Shown one piece after another: positions 33,624 to 42,058 of a stretch of DNA of 64,000 nt. Where the stretch lies: the NCBI RefSeq assembly GCF_030345075.1, contig NZ_CP128361.1, forward strand, positions 1,240,001 to 1,304,000, given 5' to 3'. Within the stretch, counting starts at the first letter, position 1; every line of letters begins with the position of its first letter. A program made the position numbers and the translations under genes. The notes beneath the pieces are model-generated. The model was not told the DNA's origin. It was given only the letters and a program-made list of their open reading frames with translations, and ran no database searches. Source of the DNA: Solwaraspora sp. WMMA2065. Its GTDB lineage: Bacteria; Actinomycetota; Actinomycetes; Mycobacteriales; Micromonosporaceae.

Positions 33624-33650
33624 ATGCACACCTGTCGGCCCCTGCCATGA
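33624..33650 (+). CDS. 8-codon leader ORF coupled to the chelatase start
   Basis: ATG 33624 follows GGAGGG with 7-nt spacing and encodes MHTCRPLP, ending in TGA at 33648-33650. The stop overlaps the chelatase ATG (33647) as ATGA. The chelatase ATG itself has no Shine-Dalgarno, and no other ATG, GTG or TTG for it lies between here and the riboswitch. The leader therefore looks like the real ribosome entry point, with the chelatase translated by re-initiation. The peptide itself may have no function. Confidence 0.6.
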   Translation: MHTCRPLP

Positions 33651-35635
33651 CGCCGTACCCGTTCACCGCCGTCGTCGGCCTGCCCGACCTGCGGCAGGCC
33701 CTGCTGCTCGCCGCGGTGCACCCCGGCATCGGCGGAGTGCTCATCCGGGGTGAGAAGGGCACCGCAAAGTCGACGGTCGTCCGCGCGCTGGCCGGGCTGC
33801 TACCGGAGGTCGACCGGGTGCTCGGCTGCCGGTTCGCCTGCGACCCGGCGGCCCCGGACCCGGCCTGCCCGGACGGGCCGCACACCGCGCCGGTGACCGC
33901 GCGTGGCGGCCCGGCCGCACTGGTCGAGTTGCCGGTCGGCGCCACTGAGGACCGGGTGGTCGGCACCCTCGACATCCAGCGGGTGCTCAGCGCCGGCGTG
34001 AAGGCGTACGAGCCGGGGCTGCTCGCCGCCGCGCACCGGGGCCTGCTCTACGTCGACGAGGTCAACCTGTTGCCGGACCATCTGGTGGACCTGCTGCTGG
34101 ACGCGGCGGCGATGGGCCGGGCCCACGTCGAACGCGACGGGGTGTCGGTCAGCCACGCCGCCCGGTTCCTGCTGGTCGGCACGATGAACCCGGAGGAGGG
34201 CGAGCCGCGTCCACAGTTGCTGGACCGCTTCGGGCTGATGGTGTCGGTGGCCGCACCGACCCTGGTGGCGGACCGGGCCGAGGTGGTGCGCCGTCGGCTC
34301 GCGTACGAGACCGACCCGGTGGCGTTCGCGGACCGCTGGCAGTCCGCCGACAACCAGCTCGCACTGCGGGTACGCGATGCGCGGGCGGCCCTGCCTGCGG
34401 TCACGCTGCCCGATGCCGAGATCGACCGGATCGCCCGGATCTGCCTGGCGTACCAGGTGGACGGTATGCGGGCCGACATCGTGATGGCCCGCGCCGCCGT
34501 CGCGCTGGCCGCCTGGCGGGGCCAACCGGCGGTCACCGCCGCCGAGGTCGCCGAGGCAGCCCGGCTGGCGCTGCCGCACCGGCGGCGCCGTGACCCGCTC
34601 GACCCGCCCGGCGCCGACGAGCAGCGCCTCGACGAGGTGCTGCGTGACGAGTGCGGCGACGATCCCGATCCTCCTCCGCCGCCGGGTCCGCCACTACCGG
34701 ACGGTGGGCCGCCACCCGGCCCGCCCGACTCGGACGGTGGGCCGCCACCCGGCGCGCCCGACTCGGACGCCGGCCGGCATCCTGAGCCAGCTACGGCAGA
34801 CGCCGACGGTCCGGCGGTCGGTGCCGAGCAGCCGGACGGCGTACCGCCGGGCGGTCCGGCTCCGGCGGCGGCCGGGCCCGCGTACCGGCCCCGGACACTG
34901 CGGCTCCCCGGGCTCGGTGCGGGCGCGACGCCCGGCCGACGTTCGGCGGCCCACGCCGACCGGGGCCGGGTAGTCGGCGCCGGGTCGCCGACCGGACGGC
35001 CGTCGACGGTGCATCTACCGGCAACGGTGCGCGCCGCCGCGTCCCGGGGTGCCCGCCGGATCACCCCCGCCGACCTGCGCCAGGCCCGCTACGTCGGCCA
35101 GGAGGCGAACCTGATCCTGTTCGTGGTCGACGCCTCTGGGTCGATGGCGGCCCGGCAGCGAATGACGGTGGTCAAGACCGCCGTGCTGTCGCTGCTGCGC
35201 GACGCCTACCACCGGCGGGACCGGATCGGGATGATCACCTTTCGGGGTGCCGCCGCCGACGTGGTGCTGCCGCCGACCAGCAGCCACGAGGTGGCCGTCG
35301 CCAAGCTGGCGCAGCTGCGCACCGGTGGCCGTACCCCGATCGCCGCCGGGCTGCGCGTCGCCGCGGCCACCGTCGCCGCCGAGCACCGCCGGGACCCGCG
35401 CCGTCGGCCGCTGGTCCTGCTGGTCACCGACGGGCGGGCGACCGCCGGACCGGACCCGACGACGCTGGCACCGGTGCTCGCCGGTACGCCGATGGTGGTG
35501 CTCGACTGCGAGGCCGGCCCGGTGCGGCTCGGTCTGGCCCGCCGGCTCGCGGCCGGCTTCACCGCGCAGTGGCTGCCGCTGGCCGCGTTGGCGGCGTCGG
35601 GTCCGGATGTCCACGACCGGCTGAGGGCGGCCTGA
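33647..35635 (+). CDS. Magnesium/cobalto-chelatase-type ChlI-ChlD fusion ATPase
   Basis: 662 residues. The N-terminal AAA+ half (residues ~1-330) has Walker A GVLIRGEKGTAKSTVVRAL, Walker B GLLYVDEVNLLPDH and sensor-type VGTMNPEEGEPRPQLLDRF, as in BchI/ChlI. A Pro/Gly-rich linker (~345-470, with PPPGPPDSDGG-type units) leads to a C-terminal von Willebrand A domain with MIDAS motif FVVDASGSMAARQ and LVTDGRAT, as in BchD/ChlD. No chlorophyll genes are nearby and CobN is encoded at 47.4 kb, so it most likely replaces CobS/CobT as the motor of aerobic cobaltochelatase. TGATG overlap with cobO. Confidence 0.92.
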   Translation: MTPYPFTAVVGLPDLRQALLLAAVHPGIGGVLIRGEKGTAKSTVVRALAGLLPEVDRVLGCRFACDPAAPDPACPDGPHTAPVTARGGPAALVELPVGATEDRVVGTLDIQRVLSAGVKAYEPGLLAAAHRGLLYVDEVNLLPDHLVDLLLDAAAMGRAHVERDGVSVSHAARFLLVGTMNPEEGEPRPQLLDRFGLMVSVAAPTLVADRAEVVRRRLAYETDPVAFADRWQSADNQLALRVRDARAALPAVTLPDAEIDRIARICLAYQVDGMRADIVMARAAVALAAWRGQPAVTAAEVAEAARLALPHRRRRDPLDPPGADEQRLDEVLRDECGDDPDPPPPPGPPLPDGGPPPGPPDSDGGPPPGAPDSDAGRHPEPATADADGPAVGAEQPDGVPPGGPAPAAAGPAYRPRTLRLPGLGAGATPGRRSAAHADRGRVVGAGSPTGRPSTVHLPATVRAAASRGARRITPADLRQARYVGQEANLILFVVDASGSMAARQRMTVVKTAVLSLLRDAYHRRDRIGMITFRGAAADVVLPPTSSHEVAVAKLAQLRTGGRTPIAAGLRVAAATVAAEHRRDPRRRPLVLLVTDGRATAGPDPTTLAPVLAGTPMVVLDCEAGPVRLGLARRLAAGFTAQWLPLAALAASGPDVHDRLRAA

Positions 35636-36237
35636 TGCCACAGGGAAGACCGGAACACGTTCCCGACGATGGGCTGACCACCCGGGCCCGGCGTCGCCAG
35701 CCGGTGCTCGCGGTGCACACCGGCCCCGGTAAGGGCAAGTCGACGGCGGCGTTCGGGATGGCGCTGCGGGCCTGGTCGACCGGCTGGCCGGTGGTCGTCT
35801 ACCAGTTCGTCAAGTCTCCGAAGTGGAAGGTGGGTGAGGAGGCGGCCCTACGTACCCTCGGTGAGTCGGGCCGAGGGGCGCCGGTGACCTGGCACAAGAT
35901 GGGGGAGGGCTGGTCCTGGATCCAGCGCCCCGGCACCGAACGCGACCACGCCGCCGAGGCCGCCGAAGGTTGGGCGCAGATCCGTCGGGACCTGGCCGCC
36001 GAGGCGTACCGGTTCTACGTGCTGGACGAGTTCACCTACCCGATCAAGTGGGGCTGGATCGACGTCGCCGAGGTGGTGTCGGTGCTACGCGACCGGCCGG
36101 GCAGCCAGCATGTGGTGATCACCGGCCGCGACGCCGCGCCGGAGCTGATCGACCTCGCCGACCTGGTGACCGAGATGACCAAGGTCAAGCATCCGATGGA
36201 TGCCGGACGCAAGGGTCAGCAGGGCATCGAGTGGTAG
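35635..36237 (+). CDS. cobO: Cob(I)yrinic acid a,c-diamide adenosyltransferase
   Basis: 200 residues, CobO/BtuR family. P-loop HTGPGKGKSTAAFGMALRA (~28-46), VVYQFVKSPKWKVGE, YRFYVLDEFTYPIKWGWID and VVITGRDAAPELIDLADLV are the family blocks. It attaches the 5'-deoxyadenosyl group to reduced corrinoid. ATG 35635 shares its A with the chelatase stop, and its end overlaps cobB by 7 nt. Confidence 0.95.
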   Translation: MPQGRPEHVPDDGLTTRARRRQPVLAVHTGPGKGKSTAAFGMALRAWSTGWPVVVYQFVKSPKWKVGEEAALRTLGESGRGAPVTWHKMGEGWSWIQRPGTERDHAAEAAEGWAQIRRDLAAEAYRFYVLDEFTYPIKWGWIDVAEVVSVLRDRPGSQHVVITGRDAAPELIDLADLVTEMTKVKHPMDAGRKGQQGIEW

Positions 36238-37655
36238 CCGTACCCCGGGTGGTGATCGCCGCACCCGGCTCCGGCCACGGCAAGACCACGGTGGCCACCG
36301 GCCTGCTCGCCGCCTTCGCCGAACGTGGGGTCCGGGTCGCCGGGTTCAAGGTCGGCCCGGACTACATCGATCCCGGCTACCACGCGCTCGCCGCCGGTCG
36401 GCCGGGCCGCAACCTGGACCCGGTGCTGGTCGGCGAGGACCTGGTCGCGCCGCTGTTCGCGCACGGTGTCGCCGGCGTCGATCTGGCCGTGATCGAGGGC
36501 GTGATGGGTCTCTACGACGGCCGGGTGGGTGCCGGTGACGTCGGTTCCACCGCGCACGTCGCGGCGCTGCTGGCCGCGCCCGTGCTGCTGGTCGTCGACG
36601 CGGCCGGGCAGAGCCGGTCGGTGGCTGCCCTGGTGCACGGCTTCCGGTCGTTCGGTCAGGTCCACATCGCCGGGGTGATTCTCAACCGGGTCGGCTCCGA
36701 CCGGCACGCACAGGTGCTGCGGGACGCCTGCGCGGAGGTCGGCACCCCGGTGCTCGGGGTGCTACGTCGACAGCCGTCGGTCGACACCCCCTCGCGGCAC
36801 CTGGGTCTGGTGCCGGCGGTCGAACGCACCGCCGAGGCCCGCGCCTCGGTCGAGGCGTTGGCGGCGCTGGTCGCCGCGTCGGTCGACCTGGACGCCGTGG
36901 CGGCGGTGGCGCGCACGGCGGCCGTGATGACGGTCGAACGGTGGTCTCCGGCGGCTGCCGTCCACGATGCCCCCGACCTCGGTGCCGGGGTGGGCGCCGG
37001 CGGGCAGCCAGGACCGGCCGACGGCCGACCGGTCGTCGCGGTCGCCGCCGGCCCGGCGTTCAGCTTCGGCTACCCGGAGACCGTGGAGCTGTTGACGGCG
37101 GCCGGGGCCGAGGTGCGTACCGTCGATCCGGTCCGTGACGAGCAGCTGCCGGTCGGCACGGCGGCGCTCGTCGTCGGCGGCGGCTTCCCCGAGGTGTACG
37201 CCGGTGAGCTGAGCGCCAACGTCGGGTTGCGCTCGCAGGTGGCGGCGGTCGCCGCCACCGGAGCGCCGGTCGTCGCCGAGTGTGCCGGCCTGCTGTGGCT
37301 GTGCCGCACCCTCGACGGGGCCCCGATGTGCGGGGTGCTGCCGGCGGACGCCCGGATGACGTCCCGGTTGACCCTCGGCTACCGCGACGCGGTGGCGCTG
37401 AACGACAGCGTGGCGCTGCCGACCGGCAGCCGGTTGACCGGGCACGAGTTCCACCGCACGGAGGTGTCGCCGCGCGCTGGCGCGGCACCGGCCTGGGGGT
37501 GGCGGGGGGCCGCGCCGGAGGGTTTCGTCGCCGCCGGGGTGCACGCGTCGTACCTGCATCTGCACTGGGCGGCACGGCCGCGGATCGCGGCCCGGCTGGT
37601 CGCCGCCGCGCGCCGGCGGTTACCCGGCCCGCGTCACCCCCCGGTCGGGCCCTGA
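36231..37655 (+). CDS. cobB: Cobyrinate a,c-diamide synthase (CbiA/CobB type)
   Basis: 474 residues. The N-terminal synthetase domain has a P-loop APGSGHGKTTVATGLLAAF, KVGPDYIDPGYHALAAGR and VIEGVMGLYDG. The C-terminal class I glutamine amidotransferase domain has VVAECAGLLWLC, with the catalytic Cys, and GHEFHRTEV followed by HASYLHLHW supplying the His. It amidates the a and c side chains using Gln and ATP. GTG 36231 overlaps cobO. The gene ends in a 14-nt tandem duplication (GGTCGGGCCCTGAx2) whose second copy lies past the stop. Confidence 0.95.
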   Translation: MVAVPRVVIAAPGSGHGKTTVATGLLAAFAERGVRVAGFKVGPDYIDPGYHALAAGRPGRNLDPVLVGEDLVAPLFAHGVAGVDLAVIEGVMGLYDGRVGAGDVGSTAHVAALLAAPVLLVVDAAGQSRSVAALVHGFRSFGQVHIAGVILNRVGSDRHAQVLRDACAEVGTPVLGVLRRQPSVDTPSRHLGLVPAVERTAEARASVEALAALVAASVDLDAVAAVARTAAVMTVERWSPAAAVHDAPDLGAGVGAGGQPGPADGRPVVAVAAGPAFSFGYPETVELLTAAGAEVRTVDPVRDEQLPVGTAALVVGGGFPEVYAGELSANVGLRSQVAAVAATGAPVVAECAGLLWLCRTLDGAPMCGVLPADARMTSRLTLGYRDAVALNDSVALPTGSRLTGHEFHRTEVSPRAGAAPAWGWRGAAPEGFVAAGVHASYLHLHWAARPRIAARLVAAARRRLPGPRHPPVGP

Positions 37656-37669
37656 CGGTCGGGCCCTGA

Positions 37670-38230
37670 TCAGTCGCGCGGCATGCTGGTGACGACCATC
37701 GCGATGAGCCGGTCGTACGTCTGCTCCAGGTCCTCGGGCAGGCCGAAGCCGCCGGCGACCTCCAACGCGACGAAGCCGTGTACGGTCGCCCGTAGACAGC
37801 GGGTGGCGTGGACGGCTGCGGCCGGGTCCAGCCCGTAGCCGCGCAGTACAGCCAGGAACACCTCCAGCAGCCGGGTGCCGGCGGCGGCCGTGGCCGGCTC
37901 GCGCAGCGGGTCGGCGGGCATCGCCGCCCAACGGGCCGGATACCGACGTACGTAGCCGCGGCTGGCGCGCATCAGCGCGGCGACGGCGGCGTCGCGGCTC
38001 AGCCCGAGGGTGTGCCGGGTGAGTTCGTCGGCGACCTCGTCGAGCACCCGTACGGCGACGAGGGTGCGCAGTTCGGTGAGTCCGCCGCCGACGTGCTTGT
38101 AGAGCGACGGGGCGGCGACGCCGACCCGGCCGGCTAGTGCGCTGAGCGTCAGCGCGTCGAGGCCGTGCTCGTCGATGAGGGCGATCGCGGCGTCCACCAG
38201 GGCGTCCGGGGTGAGTCCGACCCTAGGCAC
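37670..38230 (-). CDS. TetR-family transcriptional regulator
   Basis: 186 residues. The N-terminal TetR HTH is TPDALVDAAIALIDEHGLDA-LTLSALAGRVGVAAPSLYKHV (~7-48). The C-terminal part resembles the WHG/TetR_C_33 ligand domain (RRYPARWAAMPADPLREPA...TRCLRATVHGFVALE). The GTG start at 38230 faces an AT-rich palindrome and the DUF2277 gene, so it probably represses itself and that gene. Convergent with cobB (14 nt apart), it marks the left border of the block that separates the two cobalamin gene groups. Confidence 0.9.
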   Translation of the reverse strand: MPRVGLTPDALVDAAIALIDEHGLDALTLSALAGRVGVAAPSLYKHVGGGLTELRTLVAVRVLDEVADELTRHTLGLSRDAAVAALMRASRGYVRRYPARWAAMPADPLREPATAAAGTRLLEVFLAVLRGYGLDPAAAVHATRCLRATVHGFVALEVAGGFGLPEDLEQTYDRLIAMVVTSMPRD

Positions 38231-38263
38231 ACCGGCCGCCGAGACAAGGCGGTATGCTAACTT

Positions 38264-38287
38264 GCATAGCCATAAGGCTATTTATGC
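38264..38287. promoter_or_regulatory. AT-rich inverted repeat, likely TetR operator
   Basis: TAGCC-ATAA-GGCTA (38268-38280) is perfect, and an outer GCATA/TATGC-type extension spans 38264-38287. It lies in the divergent gap between the TetR gene and DUF2277, about 35 nt from the TetR start. It is markedly AT-rich for this genome. Confidence 0.6.
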
Positions 38288-38346
38288 TAGCTAGTGATGT
38301 CAACTCGGGTTCCCGTGACGACGCCGGGTCAGGCACGATGGAGCCC

Positions 38347-38565
38347 ATGTGCCGAAGCATCAAGACACTGCGTGAGCCGTACACCCCGGACGTGACCGAC
38401 GCCGACATCGAGGCCGCCGCCCTACAGTACGTACGGAAGATCTCCGGGTTCCGGCAGCCGGCCGCACACAACGCCGAAGCGTTCGACGCGGCCGTCGCCG
38501 CCGTCGCCGCCGCCAGCCGTGACCTGCTGGACCGCCTGGTGGTGCGGACCCCGGCCGCCCGGTAG
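38347..38565 (+). CDS. DUF2277 family protein
   Basis: 72 residues. MCRSIKTLREPYTPDVTDADIEAAALQYVRKISGFRQPAAHNAEAFD... is highly characteristic of DUF2277, a small helical family of unknown function widespread in actinomycetes. ATG 38347 is the conserved family start; the frame open upstream runs through the operator and was rejected. It is transcribed divergently from the TetR regulator. Confidence 0.92.
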   Translation: MCRSIKTLREPYTPDVTDADIEAAALQYVRKISGFRQPAAHNAEAFDAAVAAVAAASRDLLDRLVVRTPAAR

Positions 38566-38709
38566 GTCGCCGTCCGCTGGGCATCACCGTTGCCTCTGTG
38601 AGGATTCTTAAGCAAAACTTCAGCCCTGCGGTAGATCCACTCGTCCTCGCCGCCCGTACCGGTCGGTGGGCTGCGTCCTGCGCAGCGGTGAGACGAGAGG
38701 AGCGGACGC

Positions 38710-39336
38710 ATGTACGGGTGGGACGTCAGAAGTGGACGGGCACGCAAGGTGTTCATCGGGGTGGCGGCCGCCGCCCTGCTCGGCGGTGGACTGGCGGTCG
38801 GCACCGGGCTGGGCAACGCGGGGGAGAACTGCGCCGGGCTGGACACCGCGCTGCGTAACAATCTCAGCTTCATCGCCGACCAGCGCGCCAACCCGGACGC
38901 CCTGTCCGCCGACCGGATCGCCAACCGGCAGGCCGTCGTCGACCTGATCCAGCAGCGGCGGGCCGCCGCCGGCTGCACGGCCGACGTACAGGTCGACGTC
39001 CCCGTCGCGGCCCCGGCGACGCCGCAGCCGGCACCCACCGGCGGTACGGGCACCGGTGCCGCGCCGGACACCGGTGCGCCCGCAACCGGTGAGGTCGTCT
39101 GCGCGGGATCGACGGTCACCCTGTTCAACGAGGACGCCGCGCCGGCCGCCTCCAGCGGCACCTTCCCCATCGGCACCGTGCTCAAGGTGACCAACCTCGA
39201 CAACGACCGGAGCATCACCGTCATGGTGACCAGCCCGTCGGCCAGCTGCGTGCTGCTCAACGACGCCGCCTTCGAACAGGTCCGGGAACCGGGCAAGTTC
39301 GTCATCCGGCGGGTCGTGGTCGAGCGGATCCGCTGA
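38710..39336 (+). CDS. Secreted RlpA-like double-psi beta-barrel protein
   Basis: 208 residues. The N-terminal signal/anchor is KVFIGVAAAALLGGGLAVGTG (~13-33). A small helical part with two cysteines follows (ENCAGLDTALRNNLSFIADQ ... RRAAAGC), then an Ala/Pro/Thr-rich linker (~95-130) and a C-terminal DPBB domain. That domain reads VVCAGSTVTLFNEDAAPAAS, GTFPIGTVLKVTNLDNDRSI and VLLNDAAFEQVREPGKFVIR. RlpA proteins bind or cleave denuded peptidoglycan, but the catalytic DPBB residues of lytic RlpA are not obvious here. GAGAGGAG precedes ATG 38710. Confidence 0.85.
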   Translation: MYGWDVRSGRARKVFIGVAAAALLGGGLAVGTGLGNAGENCAGLDTALRNNLSFIADQRANPDALSADRIANRQAVVDLIQQRRAAAGCTADVQVDVPVAAPATPQPAPTGGTGTGAAPDTGAPATGEVVCAGSTVTLFNEDAAPAASSGTFPIGTVLKVTNLDNDRSITVMVTSPSASCVLLNDAAFEQVREPGKFVIRRVVVERIR

Positions 39337-40048
39337 CCCGTACCGTGTCGCGCCGCCGGCGAGAGCCGGCGGCGCGCCGCCGGATCACCCACTCCGCCAC
39401 CACCACGTTGATCAGCCACCCGGCGGCCATGGTGCCGGTCCGGCCCGACGCCGTCACCGGGCCGACCACGGCCAGCCAGGCCAGCTGGGTGAAGAACTGG
39501 GTGCCCGCGCCCATCCCGATCGCGTAACCCCGGATCATCCAGGCCCGGTGCGCGGCGAAGTCACGGCGTCGGACCGCGACGAAGCCGACCACGACGCACG
39601 CCGCCATCGCCACGCTCACCACCACCCGGATGGCGACCAGCAGCTCGCTGTCGACCGCCGCCGGCGGCAGGAACAGGGTCAGCCACAGACCGGTCCCGGC
39701 GGTGAGCAACCCACAGACCACCAGGACTCGCCCGGCGGCCCGGTGCCAGGCCCGGCGGCGTCGCCGCAGACCCGGCGCGAACTGGAACGCCCCGACGAGG
39801 CTGAAGATGGTGACACCGACGATGTGCGTCACCAGCGCCACCGGGGCCGAGGTGACCCGGTCGCCGTCGGGCACGATGGGCGGCCCACCGACCAGCTCGG
39901 CCAGTCGCAGGCTGCCGGCGACCACCGGTACGACGGCGAGCAGCACCAGCCCGGTGGGGATCAGCCAGTTGGCGGGAGAGGACCGGCCGGCGACGGTGCG
40001 GGCGGTGGACCGGGGCATCGACCGTGGATTCGGTACGGCTGTTGGCAT
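39302..40048 (-). CDS. DUF2306-type membrane protein
   Basis: 248 residues and about seven transmembrane helices: WLIPTGLVLLAVVPVVAGSL, VALVTHIVGVTIFSLVGAFQ, AAGRVLVVCGLLTAGTGLWL, VVVSVAMAACVVVGFVAV and others. FAAHRAWMIRGYAIGMGAGT is typical of DUF2306. The conserved His residues in HIVG and AHRAWMIR suggest haem or metal binding, unproven. ATG 40048 is the chosen start. Its 3' 35 nt overlap rlpA tail to tail. Function unknown. Confidence 0.85.
   Translation of the reverse strand: MPTAVPNPRSMPRSTARTVAGRSSPANWLIPTGLVLLAVVPVVAGSLRLAELVGGPPIVPDGDRVTSAPVALVTHIVGVTIFSLVGAFQFAPGLRRRRRAWHRAAGRVLVVCGLLTAGTGLWLTLFLPPAAVDSELLVAIRVVVSVAMAACVVVGFVAVRRRDFAAHRAWMIRGYAIGMGAGTQFFTQLAWLAVVGPVTASGRTGTMAAGWLINVVVAEWVIRRRAAGSRRRRDTVRVSGSARPRPAG
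39350..39375 (+). terminator. GAGA-capped hairpin after the rlpA-like gene
   Basis: Perfect 11-nt arms (GCGCCGCCGGC at 39350-39360 and its complement at 39365-39375) close a GAGA tetraloop of the stable GNRA class. It starts 14 nt after the rlpA stop and lies inside the 3' end of the DUF2306 gene. Confidence 0.65.
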
Positions 40049-40179
40049 GGATCGATCGTCGCGGCGGCGCGGCGAGCGGTCATCGCCGCGTGGGCCGGCG
40101 TCGTCCCCGCCGTTGGACGGGGCAGCTCGTCGTACTTCTGGCCGGTACGCCGTGAACGCCCGCTGCGTACGATCGCGGT

Positions 40180-41346
40180 GTGCGTGCGCTGCTGCGGTCG
40201 GTGTGGGCCGAGCCCGCCGTCGCCGACCCACCGACGCGGGTCTGGCGGGACTGGCTGCTGCTCGGCGCGGTCTGGGTCGCGGCGACCCTCGAAGGGCTGC
40301 TGCGCACCGACCTGGTGTCGCCCGCGTACTCGTTGATCGTCGCCCTGGTGTTGGCGCCGACGCTGTGGTGGCGGCGGACCAGGCCGCTGCTGATGGTCGC
40401 CGTGGCCTTCCCGGTCACCGCCGTGGCCGCGCTGCTGGCCGGCCACGAACCGGAGCTGGTCACCGGCGTCTACCTGCTGATCCTGCCGTACGCGCTGTAC
40501 CGCTGGGGTTCCGGCCGGCAGATCATCGCCGGAACGGCGGTCATCCTGGCCAAGATGGGCCTGTCGGCGGCGGTCGGCCACCTCGACCTCGCCGACCTGG
40601 TCGGCGGGACGGTGGTGGTGTCCGCCGCGATGGCCGTGGCCACCGCTCTGCGGTACCGGGCCACGCTGTGGGCCCGCGAACTCGACCAGGCCAAGCTGGC
40701 CGAACGCGAACGACTCGCCCGCGACCTGCACGACACGGTGGCCCACCACGTGTCGGCGATGGCGATCCGCGCCCAGGCGGGCATCGCGGTGGCACCGACC
40801 CGACCGGCGGCGGCCCTCGACGCGCTGGCCGTGATCGAGGCCGAGGCGACCCGCGCCCTGGCCGAGATGCGACTGATGGTGCGCGGCCTGCGCCACGGCG
40901 AACCCGCCGGACGCCTGGCCCCGGCGGACCTCACCCCGAACCCCGGCATCGGCGACGTCGCGAGACTCGCCAGTCGGGCGCAGCCCGGACCGGTCGTCGA
41001 CGTCACCCTGCACGGCGACGTCGACGACGTCCCGTCGACCGTCGCCACCGCGGTCTACCGGCTGGCCCAGGAGTCGGTGACCAACGCCCGACGGCACGCC
41101 CGGCACGCCACCCGGATCGAGGTCCGCGTCGACGTCGACGCCGACGCGGTACGGCTGCGGGTCAGCGACGACGGCGACACCAGCGCGGCCCGGCCCGCCG
41201 CTACCGGCGGCTTCGGCATCGTCGGCATGACCGAGCGGGCGGCTCTGCTCGGCGGCACCTGCGACGCCGGACCGGACCGCGACCGGGGCTGGACCGTCGC
41301 CGTGGCCCTGCCCCGCCAGGCTCCGACCGGTCGGGCCGGGACGTGA
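40180..41346 (+). CDS. Membrane sensor histidine kinase (NarL/DesK type)
   Basis: 388 residues. Four to five transmembrane helices (~22-155) are followed by HisKA_3 dimerisation, with phospho-acceptor His184 in ERERLARDLHDTVAHHVSAM. The HATPase domain has an N-box VYRLAQESVTNARRHARHAT and G-box LRVSDDGDTS plus GGFGIVGMTERAALLGG. There is no extracytoplasmic sensor domain, as in DesK-like kinases that sense the membrane. GTGA overlap with its response regulator. Confidence 0.93.
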   Translation: MRALLRSVWAEPAVADPPTRVWRDWLLLGAVWVAATLEGLLRTDLVSPAYSLIVALVLAPTLWWRRTRPLLMVAVAFPVTAVAALLAGHEPELVTGVYLLILPYALYRWGSGRQIIAGTAVILAKMGLSAAVGHLDLADLVGGTVVVSAAMAVATALRYRATLWARELDQAKLAERERLARDLHDTVAHHVSAMAIRAQAGIAVAPTRPAAALDALAVIEAEATRALAEMRLMVRGLRHGEPAGRLAPADLTPNPGIGDVARLASRAQPGPVVDVTLHGDVDDVPSTVATAVYRLAQESVTNARRHARHATRIEVRVDVDADAVRLRVSDDGDTSAARPAATGGFGIVGMTERAALLGGTCDAGPDRDRGWTVAVALPRQAPTGRAGT

Positions 41347-42017
41347 CCGTCCGGGTGGTCGTCGCCGACGACCAGGAGATCGTGCGGACCGGGCTGACGA
41401 TGATTCTCGACGCCCAGCCGGGCATCGAGGTCGTCGGCGCTGCGGCCGACGGCAGACGGGCGGTCGACCTCGCCCACCGGTTGCGCCCCGACGTGTGCCT
41501 GTTCGACATCCGGATGCCCGACGTGGACGGTATCGAGGCCACCCGCCGCCTCGCTGGTCCCGGCGTCGTCGATCCGCTCGCTGTGGTCGTCATCACCACC
41601 TTTGACCTCGACGAGTACGTCTACGCAGCGCTGCGCGCGGGTGCCCGGGGTTTCCTGCTCAAGGACGCCGGCACGGCGCTGCTCACCCAGGCCGTCCGGG
41701 CCGCCGCCGCCGGTGACGCACTCATCGCGCCGGCCGTCACCACCCGCCTGCTCAGCGCCTTCGCCGCCGCCGGTCCGGTGGCACCGGTCCGCCAGCCGCT
41801 CGATCCGTTGACCGACCGCGAGGAGCAGGTGCTGGTCGCCGTCGCCCGTGGCCGCACCAACACCGAGATCGCCGGCGAACTGCACATCAGCCTCAGCACG
41901 GTCAAGAGCCACCTGGCCGCCCTGATGACCAAGCTCGGCGTCCGCAATCGCGTCGAGGTCGCGATCTGGGCGTACGAGACCGGCCGGGTGCGCGTCGGCC
42001 TCGACCGGTCGACGTAG
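41343..42017 (+). CDS. LuxR/NarL-type response regulator
   Basis: 224 residues. The receiver domain has VRVVVADDQEIVRTGLTMIL, phospho-acceptor Asp55 in DVCLFDIRMPDVDG, ITTF and LLKDA. The C-terminal LuxR HTH is LTDREEQVLVAVARGRTNTEIAGELHISLSTVKSH (~155-215). The GTG start overlaps the kinase stop. Target genes are unknown; the adjacent DUF2306 or RmlD-like gene is a candidate. Confidence 0.94.
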   Translation: MTVRVVVADDQEIVRTGLTMILDAQPGIEVVGAAADGRRAVDLAHRLRPDVCLFDIRMPDVDGIEATRRLAGPGVVDPLAVVVITTFDLDEYVYAALRAGARGFLLKDAGTALLTQAVRAAAAGDALIAPAVTTRLLSAFAAAGPVAPVRQPLDPLTDREEQVLVAVARGRTNTEIAGELHISLSTVKSHLAALMTKLGVRNRVEVAIWAYETGRVRVGLDRST

Positions 42018-42058
42018 CGTGCGACGCGCGGGCGGACCGCCGGGCCTACCGTGGTCGC

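Noticed and set aside
32924-33646. Long in-frame extension upstream of the chelatase ATG
   Set aside because: It crosses the antisense of cbtB and both riboswitches and is not chelatase-like; the frame is open only because of high GC.
39630-41342. Very long frame ahead of the LuxR response regulator
   Set aside because: It shadows the DUF2306 and kinase genes; the receiver domain starts at GTG 41343.
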